A DNA stretch of 12,782 nucleotides from JANNGZ01 sp031404155 (GTDB lineage Bacteria; Pseudomonadota; Gammaproteobacteria; Burkholderiales; Burkholderiaceae_C): positions 1 to 12,782 of the forward strand of contig JANNGZ010000162.1 of NCBI GenBank assembly GCA_031404155.1. The letters are read 5' to 3'. Numbering within the stretch: the first letter of the stretch is position 1; every line of letters starts with the position of its first letter. Of the stretch, positions 1 through 7,500 are shown one piece after another. The notes beneath the pieces are model-generated. The model made no database searches. It saw nothing but the letters and a program-made list of their open reading frames with translations, and was not told where the DNA came from. The translations under genes were made by a program, and so were the position numbers.

Positions 1-2610
1 GCGCCACTGTTCGATCTCGGCCTCGCTGGTGTTGTTTCGCCGTAGCGCCTCCAGCGCCGCCGCCACGGCACGCTGTTCGGCGGCACGGCGCTCGCGCGCG
101 GCACGCTCGTAGAGCAGGTCGCAAAAGCCGAGCAGCTGTGCCGCCTCGCGGCGGTGGCCAGCCGCCGCGGCGAGCCAGGCCAGGTGGTCGAGCAGCCAGC
201 CGGTCCAGCCCGCGGCGCGCCACGCCGGCAGGCCCTCACGGGCGGCGGCGGCGGCTTCGCGGTAGCGCCCGGCGGCGATCAAGGCCACGGCGCGGTAGCC
301 CTGCCCCAGCCGCGCGGCCCAGAGCGGCCCGTGTTCGCGGGCGTCTTCGATCAAGGCTTCGCTGGAGCGCATCAGCGCGTCGAAGTCGCCGGCGGCCAGG
401 TCGGCGTCGGCCAGTTTGCGGATGTTGAACTGGATGTTCGGGTGGTCGCCGCTGGCGCGCACCAAGGCCAGCGCCTGCTGGCGCAGCTCGCGGGCCCGTG
501 CAGGCTCGTTGGCGCGGGTGTACAGGCTGCACAGCGCCACCAGGCGCCGCACCCGCACCAGCATCGGCCACGAGTCCTGCTCCAGGGCCTCGACCTCGGC
601 GAGGTCGGTGCGCGCCGCGTCCAGGCGCTCGCGCTGGCAGTTCACGATCGCGCGCCAGCCCAGGGCATAGGCGAGCCGGCGGGTGTCGCCGAGGCCGCGC
701 CACAGCGTCACGCAGCGGTCGGACGCTTCGATCACCAGCGGCGGCGGCGACTCGGGTGCGACGATGACCATGCCGAGCCAGAACACGGCGGCTAGCGCGG
801 GCGGGACGCGCTCGTCGGCCTTTGGCGCCAGCTCGGCAAAGAGCGCGCTGGCGGTGCCGGCCAGGCCGCAGCGGTTCCACAGGCGGCACGACATGCCGAG
901 CAGCGCGACCGCGGTTTCGTCATGGCCGCCGGCACGTGCCCAGGCCAGCGCGGCGCGCAGGTTGTCGAGCTCGAAGACCAGCTTTGTCTGCGCCGGCCCG
1001 TAGTCGTTGGTTTCGAAGTACAGCGCCTCGACACGCGCCACGGCGGCGCGCATCGCTGCGGCATGCGCGGCCAGCGTGGCCTGCGTCTCGCCGGCCAGCG
1101 TGAGCTGCGCGAGGGCAAACTCGCGCGCGCTCTCAAGCAGCGAATAACGCGGCGGGTCCGACGCGTCGGCCACCACGAGCGACTTGTCGACCAGGCTCGC
1201 CAGGTGGTCGAGCACCGCCCAGCGGTCGATGGGCTGCCTCCTGGCGACCGCCTCGCGGTCGCCACCGCCGGATGGCGTCAAGGAGTCTTGCGGTGGCCGG
1301 GCGTCGACCTGTGCATCGTCGGCCGCCACATGCTGCGCCAGCTCCACCGTGAAGCCGCGAACGAACACGCCCAAGCGGCGGAATACCGCCTGCTCGCCGG
1401 CATCGAGCAGGCTCTGGCTCCACTCGAGCGACGCGCGCAGGGTTTGCTGCCGCGCGGCGACGTCGCGGCGGCCGCCGATGAGCAGGCGCAGCCGCTCGTC
1501 CAGCCGGGTGCGCACGCCTTCGACGCCGAGCAGCGGCACCCGCGCCGCGGCGAGCTCGATCGCCAGCGGCAGCCCGTCGACGCGGCGGCAGATGTCGACC
1601 ACGGTGGCGCGGTTGTGCTCGTCGAGCACGAAGCGCGGGTCGGCCGCCCGGGCCCGGGCCACGAACAAGGCCACCGCGCCGAATTCTTCTGCCTGGGCCA
1701 GCTCGGTGTCGCCGGGCAGCGCCAGCAGCGGCAGGCGGTAGACCTGCTCCTCGGCCAGGTTCAGCGGCTCCTGGCTGGTGGCCAGCAGCTTCACGCCGGG
1801 CGCCGCGCGCAGCAGCGTGGCGCACAGGCTCGCCGCGCCTTCGAGCACATGCTCGCAGTTGTCGAGCACCAGCAGCAGGCGCTGGTTGCGCAGCACCGAG
1901 GCCACCGCGTCGGCATTGGCCTGGCCGGCCTCGAAACGCAGGTCCAGCGCCCGCGCCACCGCCACCGCGATCGCGTCGGCGACACTGCCGCGTGGCAAGG
2001 CGGCAAGTTCCACCTGCCAGACGCCGTCGGCATGCTGCTCATCAGCCAACCTCTGCGCTCCGCGCTCCGGTATTCGCCCTTCGGGCGGCCGGGCGTGCTC
2101 ATGCAAGCTCGCCGCACAGGCCTGCGCCAGCCGCGTCTTGCCGATGCCGCCGGTGCCCACCAGCGTGACCAAACGCGCGTCGCCGAGCAGTGACACCAGG
2201 GTGCGCAGATGCGTGTCGCGGCCGATCAGCGCGCCGGCATCGGTGGGCAGCCGGGGTGCCGGCGTGCGCGGCGGCGGCGCGGGGCGGCTTGCGGGCGCTT
2301 CGGCCGATGAATCCAGCGTCGCGGTGAAGCGGTAGCCGCGCCCCGGCACCGTGGCAATCGCACCCGGCCCGAGCAACTTGCGCAGGGTGGATATCTGCAC
2401 CTGGAGGTTGTTCTCCTCCACCACCACGGTGGGCCACACCAAGTCCATCAACTCGTGTTTGCCGACCACCCGGTCGCTGCGTTCGGCGAGTGAATGCAGC
2501 AGGTCGAAGGCACGGGCGCCGAGCACGGCCGGCTCGCCGTCGATCAGCAGTTGGCGCTGCTCGGGACGAATCTGGATCCGGGGGCGAGGAGCTTCGCTGG
2601 CGGGTGTCAT
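1..2610 (-). CDS. Winged-helix / STAND ATPase / helical-repeat transcriptional regulator (3' end outside window)
   Basis: The frame is open from ATG at 2610 to the window edge: 870 codons with no stop. Residues about 10-97 form an OmpR/PhoB-type winged helix, ending in the typical VPGRGYRF wing. Residues about 125-400 form a STAND/NB-ARC-like ATPase with Walker A GTGGIGKT (152-159), Walker B LLLVLD (245-250) followed by NCEH, and a DGLPLAIELAAAR helix. From about residue 480 the chain is alanine- and arginine-rich helix, probably TPR-like repeats, ending in an EAAQLLGFCD motif usual near the C-terminus of this family. Such proteins are predicted ATP-dependent transcription factors whose repeats sense a ligand; the ligand here is unknown. 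The start is the only ATG before an in-frame stop at 2656-2658, and its ribosome site is weak. The gene is divergent from the JmjC gene, so it may control that gene or itself (inference). Two palindromic in-frame inserts (residues about 171-193 and 438-461) are absent from the family pattern as I remember it. Confidence 0.9.
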   Translation of the reverse strand, partial: MTPASEAPRPRIQIRPEQRQLLIDGEPAVLGARAFDLLHSLAERSDRVVGKHELMDLVWPTVVVEENNLQVQISTLRKLLGPGAIATVPGRGYRFTATLDSSAEAPASRPAPPPRTPAPRLPTDAGALIGRDTHLRTLVSLLGDARLVTLVGTGGIGKTRLAQACAASLHEHARPPEGRIPERGAQRLADEQHADGVWQVELAALPRGSVADAIAVAVARALDLRFEAGQANADAVASVLRNQRLLLVLDNCEHVLEGAASLCATLLRAAPGVKLLATSQEPLNLAEEQVYRLPLLALPGDTELAQAEEFGAVALFVARARAADPRFVLDEHNRATVVDICRRVDGLPLAIELAAARVPLLGVEGVRTRLDERLRLLIGGRRDVAARQQTLRASLEWSQSLLDAGEQAVFRRLGVFVRGFTVELAQHVAADDAQVDARPPQDSLTPSGGGDREAVARRQPIDRWAVLDHLASLVDKSLVVADASDPPRYSLLESAREFALAQLTLAGETQATLAAHAAAMRAAVARVEALYFETNDYGPAQTKLVFELDNLRAALAWARAGGHDETAVALLGMSCRLWNRCGLAGTASALFAELAPKADERVPPALAAVFWLGMVIVAPESPPPLVIEASDRCVTLWRGLGDTRRLAYALGWRAIVNCQRERLDAARTDLAEVEALEQDSWPMLVRVRRLVALCSLYTRANEPARARELRQQALALVRASGDHPNIQFNIRKLADADLAAGDFDALMRSSEALIEDAREHGPLWAARLGQGYRAVALIAAGRYREAAAAAREGLPAWRAAGWTGWLLDHLAWLAAAAGHRREAAQLLGFCDLLYERAARERRAAEQRAVAAALEALRRNNTSEAEIEQWR
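1228..1299. repeat. In-frame palindromic insert in the STAND regulator (residues about 438-461)
   Basis: A perfect inverted repeat spans 1242-1264: ten-base arms (TGGCGACCGC and its complement) with a 3-base CTC loop. It abuts a second palindrome with eight-base arms at 1261-1268 and 1290-1297 (GCCACCGC/GCGGTGGC). The two share bases 1261-1264. Together they encode a proline-, glycine- and arginine-rich stretch sitting just before the conserved WAVLDHLASLVDKSL segment. Homologues as I remember them run directly into that segment. The insert keeps frame and adds no stop. Exact borders are estimated from the family pattern. Confidence 0.6.
2032..2100. repeat. In-frame palindromic insert next to Walker A of the regulator (residues about 171-193)
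   Basis: The plus strand contains CGCCC-TTC-GGGCG (2075-2087) in a stretch with repeated GCGCTCCG motifs (2056-2070). In the protein this gives a 23-residue R/P/E/Q-rich segment between LAQACAASLH and ADGVWQVELAAL. In most homologues I recall, those two blocks are separated by only a few residues. Frame is preserved. The sequence resembles a short interspersed repeat seen in related Burkholderiales genomes, but that is from memory and unchecked. Confidence 0.5.
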
Positions 2611-2654
2611 CGCGGCGGGCCGGCCTGGCGGCGGGTGGTTGCGCAGCGCAGCAT

Positions 2655-2693
2655 ATCAAGCGCGTCCCGGCTTGTGCGCCGGCTTGGCTTGAT
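2655..2693. promoter_or_regulatory. Candidate operator in the divergent regulator/JmjC spacer
   Basis: The 136-bp spacer (2611-2746) holds an inverted repeat ATCAAGC (2655-2661) / GCTTGAT (2687-2693), with arms 32 bp apart. Inside it an exact direct repeat CCGGCTTG occurs at 2667-2674 and 2679-2686 (12-bp period). OmpR-type winged helices usually bind direct repeats about one helical turn apart, so this is a plausible site for the adjacent regulator (inference). No convincing -35/-10 pair was found; a weak TATGCT lies on the minus strand near 2650-2655. Confidence 0.35.
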
Positions 2694-2734
2694 GCATTCT
2701 GCGGCCGCCTCGATCGCCCGCGGCGCAGCAACGC

Positions 2735-2740
2735 AGGGGA
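2735..2740 (+). promoter_or_regulatory. Ribosome binding site that sets the JmjC gene start
   Basis: AGGGGA lies six bases before ATG 2747. An in-frame GTG at 2741 directly touches this site and is too close to be used, so ATG 2747 is preferred. Confidence 0.7.
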
Positions 2741-2746
2741 GTGACC

Positions 2747-3919
2747 ATGCAACGCAACGATGTCGCCGAAATCTGGCGGCAGGCCAGCGGCTACGACCGC
2801 AGCCTTCGCCTGCCCGGCGCGCGAGCGGGCGGCGCCCGCGAAACGCTGCTCGGCGTGCTCCGCCGCAAGCGCCTGGCGCCGCAGACCTACTCGCGCCCCG
2901 CGCTATTCGACGCGGTGGCGGCGTCGCGTCCGGTGGTGATGCGCGGGGTGAGCGTGCCGGTGGCCGGCTCGACACGCGAAGGCGCTGCGGCGGCGGGAGG
3001 CCGGGCCACCCTCCACGCACACGCTCCGGCGCTGGTGCCGGCCCTCGTCGCCGCGTTGATCCGCGGCTTTGGCGACCAACCCTGCGCCCGCGCGCAGGTG
3101 GGCCCGCAACGGGTGCGGCGCACGCTCACCTTGCCCGAGCTGATGCGGCGCTGGGCCAGCGGCCGGCACTTGGTGAGCGTGACCGACCTGCATGTGCGCG
3201 GCACGCCGCTGGCGCGCCAGATCGACACCCGCGAGCTGAGCCGCTTCAACCTGCTGCCGCTGGGCAACGACGCGATGCGGCGCCAGGAAATGATGACCCT
3301 GGTGGTGGCCAGCGCGGGCAATGTCACCGACTCCCATTCCGACGACCCCGACGGCAGCAACCACTGCTTTGTCGGCCGCAAACTCTGGCTCGCCTGGGAC
3401 ACTTTCGAGGGCCAGCGCGCGGGTTTGCAGGACTGCGAGCGCGAGCCGGTGCGGGGCCAGGCGCGCTTCTCGATGGAGCGCTTCTGCGCCCTGCCCAGCG
3501 CCTGCTGGTGGACCGTGGAATCCGGGCAGACCTTGTTCCTGCCCGGGCGCTTCACGCACAAGGTGATCACGCTCGAGCCGTACATCGGCATCGGCAGTTT
3601 TTACGTCACCCCGGCGAGCTGCCTGGACAGCCTCTCGCGCTGGTACACCCACGGTCCGCTGTGGTCGCAGGACGACCCCGAAGGCGACAACGACGGCCTG
3701 GTGGACAGTATCGCGAACGCGATGAGCAGCCGGCTCAGCCGCCTGCCCGAAGCACAAGCCGACCGGCGCGATGCCTGGGGCCTTGGCCACGCCGGGCAAG
3801 GCCTGCGCACCTGGCAGCGGCGCTGGCCGCGGGCGCAACGCGAGGCACTGCTGGCCGAGCACCCGCCCCTGCGCCGGCTGGTGGCGTCGCTTCAGGCCGC
3901 CGGCGGCAGCGCGTTCTAA
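2747..3919 (+). CDS. JmjC/cupin-8-type Fe(II)/2-oxoglutarate-dependent oxygenase-like protein
   Basis: This 390-aa protein has a JmjC-like double-stranded beta-helix in its middle. H197-S-D199 and the distal H271 (in FTHKV) form the expected HxD...H iron triad. K212 lies 15 residues after the first histidine, the spacing of the 2-oxoglutarate-binding lysine in human FIH (H199, D201, K214, H279). Segments before and after, such as GRKLWLAWDTFEG and VESGQTLFLPGRFTHKV, fit a cupin_8/JmjC fold. The N-terminal 100 residues and the C-terminal helical part (about 310-390) are not recognised. Family members hydroxylate protein side chains or small molecules; the substrate here is unknown. There is no signal peptide, so it should be cytoplasmic. 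It is divergent from the STAND regulator, followed by a hairpin cluster, and seems monocistronic. Confidence 0.85.
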   Translation: MQRNDVAEIWRQASGYDRSLRLPGARAGGARETLLGVLRRKRLAPQTYSRPALFDAVAASRPVVMRGVSVPVAGSTREGAAAAGGRATLHAHAPALVPALVAALIRGFGDQPCARAQVGPQRVRRTLTLPELMRRWASGRHLVSVTDLHVRGTPLARQIDTRELSRFNLLPLGNDAMRRQEMMTLVVASAGNVTDSHSDDPDGSNHCFVGRKLWLAWDTFEGQRAGLQDCEREPVRGQARFSMERFCALPSACWWTVESGQTLFLPGRFTHKVITLEPYIGIGSFYVTPASCLDSLSRWYTHGPLWSQDDPEGDNDGLVDSIANAMSSRLSRLPEAQADRRDAWGLGHAGQGLRTWQRRWPRAQREALLAEHPPLRRLVASLQAAGGSAF

Positions 3920-3928
3920 GCGCCCCAA

Positions 3929-3991
3929 GGCCGGCCGGAGCCGGCCGTCCCCCGCGGGGATCAAGGAAAGTGGCAAAGCCACGTTTCCTTG
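3929..3991. terminator. Hairpin cluster after the JmjC gene, possible terminator
   Basis: Three inverted repeats follow the JmjC stop in a row: GGCCGGC-CGGA-GCCGGCC (3929-3946), the ten-base palindrome CCCCGCGGGG (3950-3959), and a long stem with arms 3962-3974 and 3978-3991, AAA loop and one bulged base. The last is terminator-sized, but no run of T follows it. Transcript end or repeat element is about equally likely. The rest of the spacer up to 4103 shows no clear promoter. Confidence 0.45.
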
Positions 3992-4115
3992 AGAGCGCCT
4001 ACAACGCTGCGCGTTTCAGATCGTTTAAGGCCGGGTTCAGGACTTGCCGGGCCGTATCGCCGAAAGTCTCTCCATCGACAACGCATCCACCGATGCAACA
4101 CCCAGGAGAAGACAA

Positions 4116-4262
4116 ATGAACACCATCACCACCCGCGCCACCGCCCTGTTCGCCGCCCTGCTGACCACCGCCTCGCTGTTCAGCGGCGTCGTCTCGCTGG
4201 CCGACACGTCGCATGCCGATGCACGCATCGCCCAAGTGGCCAGCACCACGGTGGTTCGCTGA
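4116..4262 (+). CDS. Small exported peptide, hypothetical (48 aa)
   Basis: ATG 4116 is preceded by AGGAGA (4104-4109), six bases upstream, a good ribosome site. The 48-residue product starts with a basic stretch (MNTITTRAT), then a hydrophobic core (ALFAALLTTASLFSGVVSLA) and a small-residue zone ending ADA, where signal peptidase could cut. That would leave a mature peptide of about a dozen residues; otherwise the protein stays as a single-pass membrane peptide. Codon use matches the neighbours. The frame extends upstream to 4044, but only 4116 has a ribosome site. Function unknown. It lies seven bases from the next small gene, so the two may be co-translated. Confidence 0.7.
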   Translation: MNTITTRATALFAALLTTASLFSGVVSLADTSHADARIAQVASTTVVR

Positions 4263-4268
4263 TTGCCG

Positions 4269-4487
4269 ATGGACTTCATTCACCCCGCCGTCGAAGCGCA
4301 CCCGTCGTTCTCAGCCCTGTCGGCCTTCGGCGAAAGCTGCGCTGCTCAGGCGCCCGACGGTGCCGCGCCACAACAGCAGCCGGTGAAAGCGGTGCGCCCC
4401 GGCCACCTGAACCTGGCCGAGATGCATATCCGGCCCGCCCGCGCCGCCGGCTGCGAACGACGGGCCGCGAACCAGCGGCCGCGTTGA
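4269..4487 (+). CDS. Hypothetical small protein (72 aa)
   Basis: ATG 4269 lies six bases after the stop of the exported peptide gene, so translational coupling is plausible; no separate strong ribosome site is visible. Roughly four in five codons end in G or C, as in real genes here. The product (MDFIHPAVEAH... to ...ANQRPR) has no membrane segment, carries two cysteines (residues 24 and 62) and becomes arginine-rich at the end. No family recognised. A short frame on the opposite strand covers the same bases but lacks a ribosome site. Confidence is moderate because length and composition alone cannot exclude a chance frame. Confidence 0.5.
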   Translation: MDFIHPAVEAHPSFSALSAFGESCAAQAPDGAAPQQQPVKAVRPGHLNLAEMHIRPARAAGCERRAANQRPR

Positions 4488-4533
4488 GCGCAAGCCGCGC
4501 GCGCTGGCCAGCGCCCAGGGCTAAGGGCTCATA

Positions 4534-7500
4534 TCAGTCGCGGTCCGCCGGCATGCTGGCCGGTATCGCGCCACCGGCAGCAAACGCCGGCTGCACCACA
4601 CCGCCCTTCCTGGCCCGCACCAAGTAGCTGTAGAGCACCGGCACCACCACCAGCGTGAGCAGGGTGGAAGTGATCACGCCGCCGATGATCGCGCGGCCCA
4701 TCGGCGCCTGGATCTCGCCGCCGTCGTTGAAGGCGAGCGCCATCGGCAGCATGCCGAAGATCATCGCCGCGGTGGTCATCATGATCGGCCGCATGCGGAT
4801 CATGCCGGCCTGCAGCAAAGCCTCGGGCACCGACGCGCCGGCCTTGCGCGCGTGGTTGGCGAAGTCCACCAGCAGGATCGCGTTCTTGGTGACCAGGCCC
4901 ATCAGCATCACCAGGCCGATCATCGAGAAGACGTTCAGCGTCGAGCGCCAGAACAGCAAGGCGAGCATCACACCGATGAGGGCCAGCGGCAGCGAGGCCA
5001 TGATCGCGATCGGCTGCAGGAAGCTGCCGAACTGGCTCGCCAGCACGATGTAGATGAAGATCACCGCCAGCGCCATCGCCGCGAGCAGGCCGCTGAAAGC
5101 TTCGGCCTGTTGCTGCATCTGGCCGCCGACGTCGAAGCTGAAGCCCGGGGGCAGGTTGGTTTCCTTGATCAGCTTCTGCACGTCGTCGCCGACGTCGCCG
5201 GCGCTGCGGTCTTTCACCCCGGCGAACACCGCCTCGCGGCGTTGCAGGTTCTGGCGCCGGATGATTTCGGGATTGAACACCGGCTCGATGGTGGCGACGC
5301 TGTCCAGCGCGATCGGCGTGCCGTCCTTCGCGAAGGCCACCGGCAGGCTGCGCAACTGGTCGATGCGCTCACGTTGGCTCTCGTTCAGGCGCAGCATCAC
5401 CTCCACCTGGTCGCCGTCGGGGGTGGTCCAGGTGGTGGCGGCGTCGCCGTTCACATAGGCGCGCAAGGACGAGGCCAACTGCGGCGCGGTCAAGCCGAGT
5501 TCGCGCACCGCACCGGGTTTCAGGCGCACCGCGTAGGCGGGCAGCCCGGGCTTGACCGACGATTCCACATCCACCGCGCCCGGAATCTTCCTCACCTTCT
5601 CGGCAAACTCGTTGGCGATGCGGGCCAGGCCCTCGGGGTCGTTGCCGAGGATCGCCACGTAGATCGGGCGGTCGAAACCCACCGCCGCGTCGGTGCCGGG
5701 CACCTTGGCGATGTGGTCGCGGATCGCGTCTTCCACCTGCTTTTGGCTGCGCTTGCGCTCCTTGCGCTCCTTCAGCGCGATGTTGAGCCAGGCCTGGTTG
5801 CGTTGGCCGGCGCCACCGACCGAGGTGGACACGGTAGCCACCTCGGGCATCGCCATCACGATCTCCTCGACTTGGCGCACCTTGGCGTCGGTGCGCTCCA
5901 GGCTCGAGCCCACCGGCATGCGCAACTGCAACTGCGTGAAGCCCTGGTCGGTCTGCGGCACGAACTCGCTGCCGACCAGCGGTGCCAAGCCCAGTGCGCC
6001 GGCGAAGGTGGCCACCCCCACCCACATCACCACGCCACGCGGCGTAATCGTGGCCAGGCGCAAGCGACGCGGCGAGCCCTTGTCGCGCTTGCCGTCGTTG
6101 CCAAAGCCGCGGCCGTAGGCGGGCAGCGGCGGCACCAGCATGCGGAACCGTGCGCCCGAAAAAATCCAGTGGATCAGCCGCTCGTAGACGGTGTGCATCA
6201 AGTCGAGCAGGCGGTCGGTGGCGCGGATCGCGTGGCCGAGCAGCGGAATCTTCTTCAGGTACGCGGAGGGCGGGTCCTTCCAGATGCTCGACAGCATCGG
6301 GTCCAGCGTGAAGCTGACGAACAGGCTCACCAGCACCGCCACCACCACCGTGATGCCGAAGGGGTAGAAAAACTTGCCGATGATGCCGCCCATGAAGGCC
6401 ACCGGCACGAACACCGCGCAGAGCGCGAAGGTGGTGGCCAGCACCGCCAGGCCGATCTCGTCGGTGCCCTCGCGCGCGGCGGTGAAATGGTCCTTGCCCA
6501 GGGCCACATGGCGCACGATATTTTCTCGCACCACGATCGCGTCGTCGATCAACAGGCCGATGCACAGGCTCAAGGCCATCATCGTCATGAAGTTCAGCGT
6601 GAAGCCGAAGGCGTAGACCGCGATGAAGCTCGAGATCACCGCGATCGGCAAGGCCAGCCCGGTGATGATGGTCGAGCGCCAGGAGTGCAGGAACAGGAAC
6701 ACGATCGCGACGGTGAGCAGCGCGCCTTCAATCAGCGTGTGCTTCAAGCCGTTGAGCGAGCTCTTGACCCAGTCGCTGGAGGCGTAGATGAGCTTGAGTT
6801 CCACGTCGGGCGGCAAGGTCTTGCCGATCTCCTCCATCGCCTTCTTCACCGCGTCGCCGGCGACCACGATGTTCGCGTCCTGCTGCTTGAAGACGTTGAA
6901 GTTGATCGCCCGCTGGCCGTTGATGCGCGCGCTGGAGTCGGCTTCCCGCTCGCGCTCGACCAGTGTGCCGAGGTCGCCCAGGGTGAGCGCCAGGCCGTTG
7001 CGGCGCGCCACCACCAGACCCTCGAACTGCTTGGGGTCGCGCACCCGGCCCTCCACGCGCAGCAGTGCGTCCTGCGTGTTGTCGGAGAGCAGGCCCACCG
7101 GCTGGTCGGCATTGGCTTCGCGCAGCGCGGTGGCAATCTCGGCTGGCGTGACCGCGTAGGCGCGCAGGCGCACCGGGTCGAGGTCGACACGCACCTCGCG
7201 CACCGTGAGGCCGCTGATGTCCACCCGCGCGATGCCTTCGACGCGTTGCAGGCGCTTACCCACGTTGTGCTCGCCGAGCAGCGAGAGCTCACGCGGGCTG
7301 CGTGCAGCGCAGGCCTCCAGGACGGCGCGAGCGCCGTCCGCCCCCTGGGATCGGAACGAGCCCCCTTGTGGCCCTTGGGGGTCCGCTGCTTGGGGCGGCC
7401 CGGCGCAGCGGGCCAACAGCGCCAGGTTGACCACCGGCTGCGTGTTGTCGTTGTTGAAGCGCGCCACGGTCGGCGTGCGCACCTCGCGCGGGAAGCCGGC

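Noticed and set aside
922..2193. Plus-strand open frame of 423 codons
   Set aside because: It lies wholly opposite the STAND regulator, whose domains are clear; composition is that of a shadow frame.
2494..4119. Plus-strand open frame of 541 codons across the JmjC gene
   Set aside because: It is in another frame from the JmjC gene, which has the catalytic motifs and a ribosome site; the alternative product is arginine/alanine-rich low complexity.
6061..6130. Imperfect inverted repeat (6061-6068/6082-6091) in the RND pump loop between the two halves, a possible fourth insert
   Set aside because: This cytoplasmic linker between TM6 and TM7 varies naturally in RND pumps, and the stem has a two-base bulge, so an insert cannot be argued.
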